The translations under genes were made by a program, and so were the position numbers. Shown here piece by piece: positions 33,208-45,549 of a stretch of 64,000 nucleotides of DNA. Position 1 is the first letter of the stretch. The number at the start of each line of letters is the position of its first letter. The notes beneath the pieces are model-generated. The model was not told the origin of the DNA. It did not search any database and worked only from the letters and a program-made list of their open reading frames with translations. Origin of the DNA: Calliopum simillimum (lineage: Eukaryota; Arthropoda; Insecta; Diptera; Lauxaniidae); NCBI GenBank assembly GCA_951812925.1, contig OX638368.1, positions 26,351,187 to 26,415,186 of the forward strand, in the 5' to 3' direction.

Positions 33208-33326
33208 GTTTTAGTAAAATGGCATGGCCACTCCATCAGTGTTGCGAGCAAAAAAATAAACAATTTTCCAAATGGGAATCGCAAAAAAACATTTTAAAAA
33301 AGGGAAAAATTGAGGAGACATTCAGG
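33208..33326 (+). repeat. 119-bp dispersed repeat, copy 2
   Basis: TGTTTTAGTAAAATGGCATGG through GAGGAGACATTCAGG. Direct repeat of 30511-30629, immediately after the 41-bp array. Confidence 0.75.
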
Positions 33327-33600
33327 CCTTTCACTGATACGAATTTCGTTAGATCTACGAAAGTGCTATCATTGAATTCGAATTGCTACGACTTGAATTC
33401 ATAATTCGTAGATTGGGATCACATTCTTTAATTTTCGACGACTAGATATGATTACCGAATAAGTGTCATAATTTTATTTAATAAATACTTCAAACACCAT
33501 GAATCTCGCAGTTACGTTCGTAATTAGTTGAAATCAATAATAGCATTTTCGTAGATCTCACGAAATTCATGTCTACGTCTACGATGGATTCAATGTTATA

Positions 33601-34021
33601 GCTTAAACACAATTGGAGCGTACGACGAACTTCGCCCGACGAATATTCGCTGTCAAAAAAAATCGTCGACGAAGTTCGCTCTGTTAAACACAATCAGAGT
33701 GACGACGGCAAAATTTTTTTTTATTTTAAATTGTTGTTTATGTTCTCTGATGACAATTTTAATAAATAAATATTAAATAAAATCTCATATTCTTTGAATT
33801 TTTTCTAAGAAATCTAAAAATTTTATATTAAAAACGTATTTTTCTGGTTTGACATTTTCAAATAACGCTGGCGCCGGCGACAAAATTAAAACTAATATTC
33901 GTCGTGCGAATTTCGTCGTTCGGTGCGGTTGTGTTCAACTTCATATACTCCTGTGTGTTTGAATTTTGACAGCGAATATTCGTCGGGCGAAATTCGTCGT
34001 ACGCTCCAATTGTGCTTAAGC
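33601..34021. mobile_element. 421-bp MITE with ~58-bp terminal inverted repeats
   Basis: The ends are GCTTAAACACAATTGGAGCG and its complement CGCTCCAATTGTGCTTAAGC. The arms continue through ACGACGAA.TTCGCCCGACGAATATTCGCTGTCAAAA. TTAA sits near each end, which would fit a piggyBac-type target, but the exact boundary is uncertain. Non-coding. Confidence 0.75.
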
Positions 34022-34365
34022 GTTTAGGCCTGATTAGCTATGTTTTTTTTTAAAGTACATTTTGAGAAACAAATATTCGAAATGATTCGACTTGGATAGG
34101 GCAGGACCAGACCCGTTATATTGTAGCCTCTGTTCAAAAGCCAGTACACACTATCATATTCTTCAGTTTTGTTCTTGCTTGCGTGCGTGACCGCCCTTTA
34201 TCATCAGTGAGCGGCCATATATGTTTTGACTGATAGTGTAATGTCATAACGCAAATGGGTGTTTGAGCTTCAACTATGAATAAAAAAACTGATAAATTTT
34301 TGACTGACGAACCTGTTTCGATAGCTTGTACTGGCCAATTACAGGGCCCAAATATAGTTATAGCC
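34022..34365. other. Intergenic DNA, nothing recognised
   Basis: Slightly GC-richer stretch near 34170-34220 but without a domain-bearing frame. Confidence 0.3.
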
Positions 34366-34723
34366 TGTTTCCACCGCAGATTTAAAAGTTGATTTAATGC
34401 AGTGGTTGTTGTTCCCACGATTTACCACACAAAAATAAATCTGAGACTTATGTTAAATCTGAGGTTTAAAGTTAAATCTGTGCCTTAACCTCAGCAAGGC
34501 TACCGATTTTGTCAGTTTACGACCTAGTGACACCCTTAAACTTTGACAATTGGCATTAAACAAATTGAAGACATATATTAAGAAGAAAATAAAATACAAG
34601 TTTAATTTTAATTCTTCTGACAAAAATAAATCTATTTCGGCTGGTAAAAACAGGTTTAACGGATTTAACGATGTGATTTACTAATCTTAGCGGAGCTAAA
34701 TTTTTGGTGGAAACAGCTGTATG
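34366..34723. mobile_element. MITE with CTGTTTCCACC ends
   Basis: Left CCTGTTTCCACCGCAGATTTA and right TTTTTGGTGGAAACAGCTG are inverted. Internal TTAAATCTG words repeat. Non-coding. Confidence 0.6.
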
Positions 34724-34998
34724 CTATAAAAATACATTGGATGCGACTTTGTGCGAAAATTAAGTCGTACACAAAAAAAAAAAATGTTCTAATAATAATA
34801 AGTTTCTATAATTAATTTTTCAATATTTATTTCGTTCCGCACCACTTCTGCTTGCTAAGATAGTCAGAAAAAATGTGGTGCCACTATGTTAAAATCCTAT
34901 TAAGCACAGCTAATATTCAGTGTAGTACGGCAACATCAACTCTGTGCTTAATTAAGCACTGAAAACTGTCGTCTAAGACACAGCTAATGTTTTTCATA

Positions 34999-35093
34999 GT
35001 GCGAACTTACACAAAGGGCACGGGCACGTCAAATTTCTAGGCAAGTGGAGCGATGAATTGCCCTACGTGCCCTTCGTGTGAGTTCGCACATAC
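34999..35093. repeat. Short palindromic element
   Basis: GTGCGAACTTACACAAAGGGCACG on the left is matched by CGTGCCCTTCGTGTGAGTTCGCAC on the right, with arms of about 25 bp. It lies about 660 bp upstream of the AKAP17A ATG. Confidence 0.65.
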
Positions 35094-35756
35094 AGGTGTC
35101 CATTAATTAAAATCGTTTGTGGCCAAAGAGAACGAACGTGTATGTTCGACACAACGGCTATGAAACTTTCGATCTATCTCCTATCGCTGATATGCTTGAT
35201 GGCTACTAAACAAGCACGCTATCAACTGGCCGTGCTTGCCATTGAAGTTATGTCAAAAGAAGAAAAAATAAAAAGTTTTCGCCAATTGTTCACGAAATAG
35301 AGAAAAAGTGCTTGTGAAAACGCGTTTAGAATTTATAACAAAATCGCATTTATGAAGCGGGAAGAACACAGAATAATTAAAAAGTCTAAGCCGCTAAATT
35401 TACGCTAAGAACGATTTGTTAATAATTTTGTCTGAGGGATCCAAAAAAAAAAAAAAATTTTTCACTTCATTTAATTTTATTCCACCTGCATCATTTTGTG
35501 CAATTTTAATCTACCCATACTTAAAAATAGGAATTTCATAAAATGTTCTCAAAATCTTGTTTAAATTGCAATTTGTATTTATTTCATAACATTAACTACT
35601 AATATTTATCTAATTTTTTTCATTGACACCGAGATTTTTTTTTATTAATTTATAAAATAATCGTTTGTTTTACACTAATTTCCAACGAAAAAAAAAAAAA
35701 AAAAAAAAATACCGACAAAAAAATAAAAAATAAAAATATTTTAACTTCGTGCAAAA
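35094..35756 (+). promoter_or_regulatory. Probable AKAP17A upstream region and 5' UTR
   Basis: Non-coding DNA directly before the AKAP17A start codon, with a 27-nt A run near 35683-35709 and an A-rich leader. I could not assign a transcription start or core promoter motif with confidence. The placement is by position only. Confidence 0.35.
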
Positions 35757-38700
35757 ATGATAAACATTCAGAATATTCAGAATGTGTCTGATTGTGTGCC
35801 ACTCTATTTGCCGCATAGTCTTTATCTCAAACCTGTGGCCAGGATGAATATTTCTGTAGCTTTACCCAATAATAAGATGGGTAAATCTATTTCCAATTTG
35901 GATATAATGGACAAATTGGGTTCGGCCTTGAAACCGGATAAGTTTTTAGTGCTAAAGGTAAGTGTGGTTATGTTGCTTGTCTCGGGAGCAATGCTTCATT
36001 TTGTAGGTATATGTATGTAGTTATGTATGCGCTTATGTGATGCTTTAGCAAGCGTTTTTTATTCTATAATTCCATATGTTGCATTTAGCATGTAGTTGGA
36101 TTAAAAACAGCAATGTGAGAAATTTGCTTCGGCAGCAAATAAATTAATAAAGCCATAATTTTATTGAGTAAATGAATGTAACAAAACATCAAATTGTGTT
36201 TTTTTTTTTAATGATGCATTGCATTATATATGCTTATTTCAATATGATGAGAATGACATAACACAACAAACAGACGCATCGCATCTGTGGCTCAAACAGA
36301 TGTCTCTCTCCATCAGCGACGAGTTTAGTTTTGTTATTGAAAAACAATGTGTTGAGGATATGATAACTGAAACTAGAGAAAATGGTCAGGAGTTATAGCT
36401 ACAGTGCTTTGGAATGCTAAAAAGTTGCAAAATGGCTTCCATTTCTTCTACCATCATGTCACAAAAAATGGTTGTACTGGAAGGATTAAGGGTATTATAA
36501 CTTAGAACATTTTTGTTTTTATTTTTAAGAGATTTGATTACAGGTAACTGTAAGTGCAACACACAAATTGATATTTAGGTACATAGATAACAGTTTGGAT
36601 AGTAACTATACGCTGTTCCACTGTACAATAGATCAAGAAGGTGGCACTAAATGCAATAAGCGACAACTACGAGAGCTTTCAAAGTCTAAGATTCAAAAAC
36701 ATCTTTCCTCGGGAATCTGTTGATAACTTTTATTCAACACAAAAAAGAATAATGATATCCCAAGGTGATCCTGATCCGCCCATTCTTGCCTCTGAATTCG
36801 TCTTGTACAAGGCTAAAAATGAGTAGGTTCAGGCAGGATGTTCGAGAGGACCTTCAGATTTAAAAAAAAAAAAACTTATTGGCACTGAGGTTATTCGTGA
36901 TATAGATTTTGAATTCAATATTATTTGAAAATATATACAAGGAAAATCGTTTCGAGAACGCATCCCAAAGTCTCAAATTCAAAATCAAACTTCAAAAACT
37001 CATCAATTTACCAATATTAAACAGATCCCATAACCTATTAAGAGAATTTTTAACAAAGAATTAAATTTTGGAGGCTTTATAAAAACGGACTAGTTCAAGT
37101 GTAGATCATTAACTAGTCCTCTACCAACCAGTACTAGTCCGACTTCAATCCCATTTGCATTTGCACTACGTATACACCAGTCCGGGGCTAGTTGCGGTTT
37201 GAGGTAGTCTTCTGAACTAGTCTTCAACCAGTGGTTTCGTGTGTAGTCAACCTACAGTGAAATTTTTTTTATATTGAATTGAATTGAATTCTTTATTGAG
37301 ACTTTTTTTTAAAATCGAATGTACAGATTAATTATAAAGTTCACTTATTGTAATACTAGCGACTGTAACATATGGCCTGCTTTAAAGTTTACGATATTAA
37401 TAAAATACATAGATTGCCTCTTGGCATGTAGTCTTATTAATTACAAATTTTTTTTATATTTTTTTTTTGATTTGAGTTTATATTTTCTTGAAATAAATTA
37501 AATAAAGTTTAACTACATTCATAAAAATATTACCAAACATGAATTTATTAATTTAATTTTTTTCCACAATTTATTTTGATCATTAAACATTTTAAACCCT
37601 ACACCCAGGGTATAATCACTTTGTCCTTCCGTTTGTAACGCAGAGAAGGATGCGTGACAGATATAGAAAAGTATATATATTCTTGCTCAGCGTCACCTCG
37701 TGAGTCGATATAGCCATGTCCGTATGTCTGGCTGGCTGTGATTGAAAGTAAAAGATATCGGTCAACGGACACGCCTACCGCCCATACAAAAAATATATTC
37801 AAAATGCAAATTTACGAGTATTTTTCACGACAATGCAACCAAAATACACATAAGAAAAAACTGGGCAAATGCGGACAAGAAGGCGTGGCACCTCCTATAT
37901 AAGCAAAAGCTTCAAAACGCTATACAGAAAGCGTTTTTCACTCAGACACTAAGAACTATAAATGCAAGCTCTGAGCAAAAACTGGGTGAATTCGAACAAG
38001 AGGGCATGGCACCTCCCATATAAGAAAAATTTTCAAAATACTGCCGTGTGGGGTATTTATTTTTTGGCCAGGCCCTTACCAGTTGTTTTTCAACAAGCAT
38101 TGTAGTTCTTATTTAAAACATTAAATTTTTACCTAGCTTATTAGGTCTTTTGTCAAAACGTGGCACAGTTTCAGATATGATCATATTTAGCATTCTATTT
38201 TGATTTTCAATAAGAAAATTTTTCCATATTTTTCAGGTTTCTAAAAGCACACTAGACTTCATACGCTTCGAAGCAGAACTCGATGATCGCGCCAAGTTGC
38301 GCATAGCTTTATCACGTTTAGATGGTGTTTCACTTAAAATATCTGGTTTTAGTGAAAGCTTCAAAGTACGTGCTAGTGAACCCAAAGATGAATTTCCCAC
38401 ACGTCACGATTGGGATTCATTCTTTCGTGACGCCAGCAATATGGATGAAATGAAAGCAGGTGAACGTCCTGACACCATACATCTAACACATCTCCCTATA
38501 CGTTGGTTCTGTCCGCGTCACATGGAAAACGACGATAATGTTAAACCAAGTGAAAGTATATTTCGACGTATTTTCGAGAAATTTGGACGAGTGCGTTGCG
38601 TTGATGTGCCGATTTGTGATCTATATCGTAATAAAATGAATTCTGATATAAATGGCATGAAAAATTTTAGTTTTGAGCAAGATGTACTCTTTGAAGCGTA

Positions 38701-41700
38701 AGTTTATTTGCAATTGGTATGTGCCGGTTTAACTTATAATGCCTGTATATTGCAGCTATGTACAATTTGAGGAGTATGTCGGATTTGTACGTGCAATGGA
38801 TGAATTTCGTGGCATGAAACTTGTTCGTAAATTCGTTGATAAAACCCAAGCCATTAATATATATGTGCAATTTGATAAATCTAAACATTTAAGCGATGCA
38901 CAAATTCAACGTAGAGATCGTGTCCGAAAACGTCTAATTAGTAAATTACAAGGTGAAGAAGAGGAACGTGAACGCCAAAAGAAATTGGAATTGGAACGTG
39001 CGGATAAAGAAAGGTTTGATAAACAGCCACTTAAAAATGGCATATATACATAAATATATGGAAATAATTTTTACGTATTATATTATAGTTTATTTTCGAA
39101 TATCTAAAGTGGCAATTTGTACTAAAAAAAAGTAAAATCACGCGTCTTTTTGCACCATTGGGCAATGCTAAATACTCTCTTGGAGCCGTTTCAAATTTTG
39201 TTTCATTGATTTCATTTTCACGATGGTTTCTTCTCAACACCTTCTGAAGTTTTGTTACGCAATACCTTCCAAATTCGCTACTTAACAGATTGAGATATTG
39301 AAGAAAGTTTAAAACTATTTTACCTCGTATATTCTAATATCTAATTTTGGGATATAGGCCCCTATGGCTATGGCAACGTTGTTGTCAGATTGGTTGCGAT
39401 CGAAAAATTCGTATTGCCTATGGCAACCGAAGCTGTCAGTTGCCATTTTAGTCGCCAGATTAACCACCTGCTCCTGCATGATGTATTCTTAGAATAGCTA
39501 CAACTTTGCAAAGGAAAATCGTAGATCTTCGTACGAAAGCTCTTTTTGAAGGAAAAGAGTAGAGTAAAAATAAGTTGCATAAGTTTGTTGATCAATTACA
39601 TATTTTGGTTAACAGCTATTTTACTTAAAAAGGTCAAAACACTCCAAAATAATCCATAAAAACACTGTTGTTTGAGTTGAGCAACCTTTAAGTTATATAT
39701 TTTGGCAAAAAAATAACTTTTAAAGGGGTTACAAGCAATATTCAAGAGATAGTGTTTTTTTTTTTGATATTAGTTGAATCTCGAAATCGCAACTTGGCAG
39801 TACTTTTGAATAAGCGACTATATATCAAATAAAATTTCAGTTGCCAGATGGTTGCTTTTCCCGACTGGCTACGTTGTCATACGCATAGGGGCACTAACCA
39901 AACCAATAAATATTTCAAAAAACAAATTTGTGGCGATTTTGCACTAAGGAATAGTAAATTTCCTTAGAAAAAATCTGGTAAAAAACAAAATGTGAAGTAC
40001 AAAATTTAGAAGATTTTTTTAGTTTTTTGCGCGTAATCTTTTACTTTGAGAGATTTAGCTGAAGTGTGCTTTTCCCTTTTATATTTGGGTAAACTTTTCA
40101 CACATTTTACGTGAAGTTTACATTTTGTGATATTTCCCTTTGTGCGAAAATCATTCTATGGGATTTTGAACCATCTATCTAATCAAATTAAACAAAAATT
40201 CTTAAAAAAAAACCCACACGATCGAGCCCATGTTACTCTCTTTTAAATTGATTTAGTTAAAATTTCCGTTTTAGAGATTTAGATTAAACTTATTCTCAAT
40301 TTTTATTTGAAATTTTCATTAATTTAACTTTTTAAAAACGAGAAAATCATTTGCAATGTCAAATAATTTGCTCGTTATCTGTAGTTGCAGTTCCAGTCTT
40401 TCATTGAAAGAATTTAAAGTATTTAAAACAATATACATATATTTAATATAAGAAATAAGAAAAAAAAAAAAAAAACAAACATATGAAAACTGCATTTGAA
40501 GAGTAAGCGGAATATTACAGGCAAAAACAGGAACAATTAAAATTAGCCGAATTAGAAAAACAACGCGAACGCGAGGAGCGTCGCAAGGAGAAACATCTTA
40601 AGCAAATACAAGAGCGTGGCCAAGTTGAAATCTCTCAGAAAATACGCATTGAAGAGCGCAAACTAATGATAGCACAGCGCAAATTGGAAAGTATAAGAAT
40701 TTTAGAGCTGCTATTTGATCGAATGAAGGTATGGTTAAAGTATATCATTAAAATTACGCGCTCAATGTATTAAATATTTGTTTTGTATTTCTTTTATGTA
40801 TTACAGCTGAAACATCAACAAAAACACAGTGCAAAAAAGTTAAGCCGTGATACTTCCCTCCATAATCAACTTGATTTACGTGATCGTTTGGTTGCAAAAT
40901 ATAAAACGGCAACTGAAAAACTTCTCATGGATCAAAAGCAAAAAGTTCACGATATTAAAAGTAAAACACCATTACTTGGTTTGCTAAAAATTAAAAAATC
41001 CAAAAGAAGTACTAACGATACCACAAGTGATGACGATGACAACGATGCTGAAAAGCAACATAAATTATATACAAATTCCAATGTTACTGCATCTTTTGAG
41101 GGTAATGCGCCAACTGTTGGTCCAACTGATGGTATGCCTTTTAATCCGTTTAAAGCTGCCGTTGCAGCAGCTGCAGCCGCTGGATCAAAATTTAGTAAGT
41201 AAGATTTGAAGGATGTACCAAGGATGATAAATGAACTTTTCTATTTTGTACCAAATAGCTGGAGGTGCAGGTGCTGGTGGAATGGCAGCAGCCGGTCAAT
41301 CTGGAATGGCAACACCTTATCCATCAGCCGCTGAAATGACAAGTGAATGGATGAAGTCGCTGTCAATGTTTCCATATGTACCACAAGTTTTTACTGGTAT
41401 GCCAATGTTTCGTCCGAACTTCCCACCACCACACATATCAAATTATCGTGGGTATGCGCCACGTATGCGTGCCAGGGGAAGAGGACGTGGCAGAGGCCGT
41501 GGTGGTTTTGATGCATCATCTTCGTATTATAACAATTATAAACAATATTATAATGATGAGAATGGCTATGAAGAGGATGATGGTTATTACCATAAGTCAT
41601 CGTATCGCTCAAATCGTTCGCGTTCGCGGTGAGTAAAAAAACATTTTGGGCCGTATCGTGAATTTATCGAGGAATTCCCTCTCCGGAATTATATTCCCTC

Positions 41701-42836
41701 TCGGGAATTGCATTCCCTTCTCGAGAATATATTTCCTTATCGAGAATCGGAGGGATACTTTATTCTTTCAACTTTCGCAAAAAAAAAATAAAAAATTCAA
41801 AATCAAATTCTTGAGAATGTTTATTCATAATAAGGTCCTTTATTTTGTAGAAAAAAAGCTATTGCAATAGAGAATGCACTGCAGTCAAAGAAAACTTTCT
41901 CGAGAATAATTATTCACGATAACCCCTATTAAGTTCGTTAGCTAGTTTTTTAATTTTCTTATAACATTGTACATGATTCAAAGTCTATTGCTAATGCTAG
42001 CCAAAAATAACTAAAAAGGCTAAAAATAACCGTAGCTAAACTTAGCATAACAATAAAATCAAAAATTCTACACTTCCTAATTGCTTTTTCTTTCTTTCCA
42101 TTTCAGAAACCGTTCCCGATCGCGTAGCTATTCAAGATCGCGATCTCATTCTCGCTCACGAAATCGTCATTATTCAAAACGATCAAAGTCCAGATCACGT
42201 TCGCGATCTCGGTCTCGGTCACGACAAAGACGTTCACGTACTCGCTCAAGGTCGCGTACTCCACATTCACGGTCACGTTCGCCAAACTCAAGATCGCGTT
42301 CTCCACACCACTCCCGATCGCGTTCCAAACCACGCTCGCACAGTCGTACACGCCGCTCTAAATCGAAAAGATCAAGCCCACGTAGCGCATCGCCTCAACG
42401 TGTAAACAAAAAACTCGTGTCCACAAGACGTTCGCGTTCATCATCCCGTTCGAGTAGATCACATTCTCGTTCAACGCGTCGTGAACAGTCAAAACGTTCG
42501 TGGTCACGCAAAGATGAACGATCTTCACGTCATACTAGCAGTTCCCGACGTGTTGTCATAGAAACTGATAAGCTTGTGCGTTCGGCAGAAGAGATACAAC
42601 GTACTATTGAGAAGGATACTCAAATAAGAATGCGTGAGGAAGAACGTGAGATTAAAGATAATTTTCGTAAACGTAAATACAACAATTCATCGTCTGCTAC
42701 ATTTGTTGTAAACACCGCTGTTGGTGCTGGCGAGGAAGATAAATCTCAGGAAATGCAGGAAGATGAAGTGCAAACTGACGATAGGATTAAAGAGAGTTCA
42801 GTGGATAGAACGGAAATTGTTGAAAAGGAAACATAA
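35757..42836 (+). CDS. AKAP17A: AKAP17A (XE7/SFRS17A-like) splicing-associated A-kinase anchor protein, seven exons
   Basis: Orthologue of the nuclear-speckle protein AKAP17A, which binds protein kinase A and affects alternative splicing. Exons are 35757-35957, 38237-38697, 38756-39013, 40521-40728, 40807-41194, 41259-41628 and 42107-42836, all in phase, giving about 871 aa. Residues 10-140 hold the family N-terminus (LYLKPVARMNISVALP, GKSISN, STLDFIRFE, FPTRHDWDSFFRDA). An RRM-like fold follows at about 143-270 (PDTIHLTHLP, FEKFGRVRCVDVP, YVQFEEYVGF). A charged coiled coil spans about 270-420, a GRGRGRGRGG patch lies near 590, and an RS domain spans about 630-800. The start at 35757 gives the conserved N-terminus. 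Most donors are good; exon 3 uses a weak AG|GTTTGA. Confidence 0.93.
35958..38236 (+). other. AKAP17A intron 1 (2.28 kb) with repeats
   Basis: Good donor (AAAG|GTAAGT) and acceptor (TTTTTCAG|GTTTC). It contains part of an inverted repeat with 43600-43765 (around 37083-37190), a short GAATT run near 37275, and the dispersed repeats at 37597-38075. The open frame at 36641-36826 has no recognised domain. Confidence 0.8.
37597..38075. repeat. Dispersed fly repeat (TACACCCAGGGTATAATC type)
   Basis: CCCTACACCCAGGGTATAATCACTTTGTCC at the start is a motif common to many fly repeat families. From 37850 it is the reverse complement of 30640-30870, including the GGCACCTCCCATATAAG and TTTTGGCCAGG words. 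Confidence 0.65.
39358..39891. mobile_element. MITE, GCCCTTATTGCGTATGG family, in AKAP17A intron 3
   Basis: Left GCCCCTATGGCTATGGCAACG and right CGTTGTCATACGCATAGGGGC are inverted. At 534 bp it is the longest of the three copies seen here. Confidence 0.7.
41648..41927. mobile_element. MITE, CTCGAG/TTATCATGAAT family, in AKAP17A intron 6
   Basis: Left GGGCCGTATCGTGAATTTATCGAG and right CTCGAGAATAATTATTCACGATAACCCC are inverted. It contains several TTCCCTTCTCGAGAA words. It makes up most of the 478-bp intron. Confidence 0.7.
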
Positions 42837-42948
42837 GTTATTTATTTTCTTCTCTATGAATTTTAATATTAAGTATTGAAATTGTAATTTTAGCTTAAAA
42901 GAAAAACTACTTTTTTTTAATTAAAAATGTAAATTATGTAATAAGAAA

Positions 42949-42984
<36 letters not shown>

Positions 42985-43026
42985 CTTCAGCGTGTACAAA
43001 TGCAAAGGTTTTTACAATTAGCATTT

Positions 43027-43032
43027 AATAAA
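43027..43032 (+). terminator. Candidate AKAP17A polyadenylation signal
   Basis: AATAAA 190 nt after the stop codon, the first canonical hexamer clearly placed downstream of the gene. Inferred from position. Confidence 0.4.
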
Positions 43033-44204
43033 ACCTCAATTTAGCTCAAATGGATTTGCAGCGGAGATGTGGCTGGTAAAAATTGAATATGACAAGATTT
43101 TAAAGAAACTTTCAGTAAGTGGCAGGACAAATTGCTTAAAATGATTGGAATTATGTAGAAATTTAAAGAAATATATGAAAAAAGGTAAAGTATTCAACTA
43201 AGAATTATAGAACAGTAAGTCGGATAAAGCCGAATTTTGTACCATTTTTCGTAACAGTGTAAATTTCGCGTTTCATTTAAAAGTTCGTGGTTTTTACAGT
43301 GCCTGAGTGCTTGTTTAGCAAATCGATCTTAATCATTAACAAATAAATTGAGGTAAGTACATGGACATTATTTTTGTTTATTTTGAAATTCCCCCTTGAG
43401 ATTTAAATTTCCATTTCACTACCCTGCAGTAAAAATATGAGAAAGTCCACAAAAAATACTAGTTCACGGTTATTACAAGCCCCGAAACTAGCGAAAAAAG
43501 GATGCAGTGGGGGCCAGTTTGATATCAGTTTGTAGGGGCGAATAAGTTTGAATCGTGACGAAAAACGTTAAATATTGTTAAATGACTACTTCATTCCAAA
43601 ACTAGCCACAGACTGGTGTAAACGTAATGCAGAAGGGGTCAATTAAAATATCGTCGTAGGACATCAACATAAAAAATAACAGTTGCTTATATGAAAAAGG
43701 GTTGAAGTCGGAGTAGTGCTGGTTGGTAGAGAACTAGTTGATGAACTATACTTAAACTAGTCCGTTTGCCTGCAGCATATTCGTAATCTCTTGAGAGAAA
43801 CTGATGACAACCATATGCCGAGCTGAGGTCCATAGTGTTATCCAAAAATAATGTCTAAGCTACTTGAAAAGATACTGCTCTTGAAACTTGTGCGAAACAT
43901 TATACTATACCAGTTTGGTTTAAGTTAAAACAGTGGAATTGTTGAACATGTAAATCGATGAAGAAGGCTTGCGTCCTCAAATAGTACGGTGTGCAGAAAA
44001 CGCTTTTTTCAGGCATATTGCGCAGATATAGGTAGTACTTCATTTTTGCCAACGGCATCATTAAGCCTTATTCGCTACCAAATAAGCATGTATCCGATGA
44101 TATTTGTGGTTTGAGCTTACTATTAATGTGTTTTAGTAAAAAAAAAAAAACCAACAAAAACCAAAGCTAAAATTCATAAAGGAAAAACCAAGAAGTTTTT
44201 TAGA
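43033..44204. repeat. Intergenic DNA with repeat related to 37.1 kb
   Basis: About 43697-43765 is the reverse complement of 37083-37150 (GACTAGTTxAAGTxTAGxTCAT.AACTAGT.CTCTACCAACCAG). The remainder shows no gene. Confidence 0.5.
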
Positions 44205-44369
44205 ATGCTGGTTTTCGCAATGTTTCATTGATCACCGCAATCAAATCATCAGACGAATTTGCCGATATCCAAAAGAACTTGACAAGCATACTATATTCAG
44301 TACTTTGCATAGATTTTTTGAGAATTACTGCAAAAAAGTAAATGCAGTACATGAAAAAGTTCTCATTCA
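44205..44369 (+). repeat. Direct duplication, copy 1
   Basis: TCATCAGACGAATTTGCCGA, then TCCAAAAGAACTTGACAAGC, recur at about 44965-45115 in the same orientation, roughly 85-90% similar over 150 bp. Confidence 0.75.
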
Positions 44370-44730
44370 GGCCTGTTCCGTAATCCGTGTGGTTTCAATT
44401 AATTTTCATTTCGGAAGTTTTTTGATGAAAGTGGTGAGTCACACGATAACAAGTATTAGAATCTTTTATGTGGAGAATTACTGGTTTTACACATAATAAT
44501 TGATTTGTATTTACAAAAAGGTAACCGTTTAGGAAATATTCGATAACAATGAATTTTTCGACTTTTTGCGATTTTTTAAGAATATTTCTAGAACGGTTAC
44601 CTTTTCGTTAATGCAAATCAATATTATTTGTAGAACCTGAACTTCTCCATAAAAGAGATTCTAATACTTTTTATCATTCCACTCACCGTTTTTATCAAAA
44701 AGCCTCCTAAATGAAAAGTAATTGAAAGCC
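44370..44730. mobile_element. MITE, GGCCTGTTCCGTAATCCGTG family (complete, inverted arms)
   Basis: Starts GGCCTGTTCCGTAATCCGTG. Both arms (about 180 bp) contain GTGAGTxACACGATAA, AAGTATTAGAATCT, ATTGATTTG.AT and GGTAACCGTT, in inverted order. Non-coding. Confidence 0.78.
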
Positions 44731-44964
44731 AGAACATTATTTTTAGAACCTGCAATTCTCCACAAAAAGATCCCAATACTTTTTATTCAGGCCTGTTCCG
44801 TAATCTGTGTAGCTTTAATTACTTTTCATTTAGGAGGCATTTTGAAGAAAATGGTGAGTCACACGATAAAATGTATTAAAATCTTTTTTCTGGAGAATTA
44901 CAGGTTCTACGAATAATATTGATTTGCATTAACGGTTTGCGGTTTCTTATGAATATTTTTGAAA
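44731..44964. mobile_element. Further partial copies of the same MITE family
   Basis: Holds a reverse fragment (44738-44782) and a forward half-copy starting CAGGCCTGTTCCGTAATCTG near 44788. Confidence 0.65.
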
Positions 44965-45115
44965 AGCTGCTTTTCGTTACGTTTCACTGATCACAAATCA
45001 TCAGACGAATTTGCCGACATCCAAAAGAACTCGACAAGCATACTATATTTAGCCCTTTGCAGAGATTTGTTGAGAATTACAGCAAAAAAGTAAATACAGA
45101 ACATGCAAAAGATCT
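44965..45115 (+). repeat. Direct duplication, copy 2
   Basis: Second copy of 44205-44369. The in-between DNA is mostly MITE sequence, so a segment was duplicated and then, or while, filled by MITEs. Confidence 0.72.
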
Positions 45116-45549
45116 TATTTTTTAATATACTTTTCTTGCATAGCGCCTTCGTTTGCAAGCTTATTTTGTGAGACGAAACGAAATAACTTGTAATTTTTAG
45201 TTCTTTTTTACAACAGTTAATGATAAACATTACACTGTACAACAAACAATAGATTTGTGATTGTTGCATTGTATTTTTTTTTCAATTCCAAAGGAAGTTT
45301 CCACGTAGAATCCGAATCCGTGGTCTGAATTGGCTCATCAGCTCTAGATTTTGAGGTATTTCAGCTTAAGAACACGAACACGGATATTTTTGAGATCAGA
45401 TGCAGATTGCACAATCCTTTTTTTGTTTTTGTTTATACCTAATTCATCACGTAGTGCTACTCTTTCTCTTTAAAATTAGCTCTTGAAAAGTGTCGTACGA
45501 TGCTTCCGTCAAAAGTTATGGTCTATTCAAGATGAATCTTGAATAATCA

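Noticed and set aside
36641..36826. 61-codon frame in AKAP17A intron 1 (ends VLYKAKNE)
   Set aside because: No recognisable domain and no splice sites linking it to the gene.
44250..44340. Conserved reading frame SSDEFADIQKN in the two duplicated copies (44.2 and 44.97 kb) as a possible small gene
   Set aside because: Differences between copies are mostly amino-acid changing (L/S, S/L, V/A, I/R), there is no start, and MITEs interrupt both. It looks like duplicated non-coding DNA.
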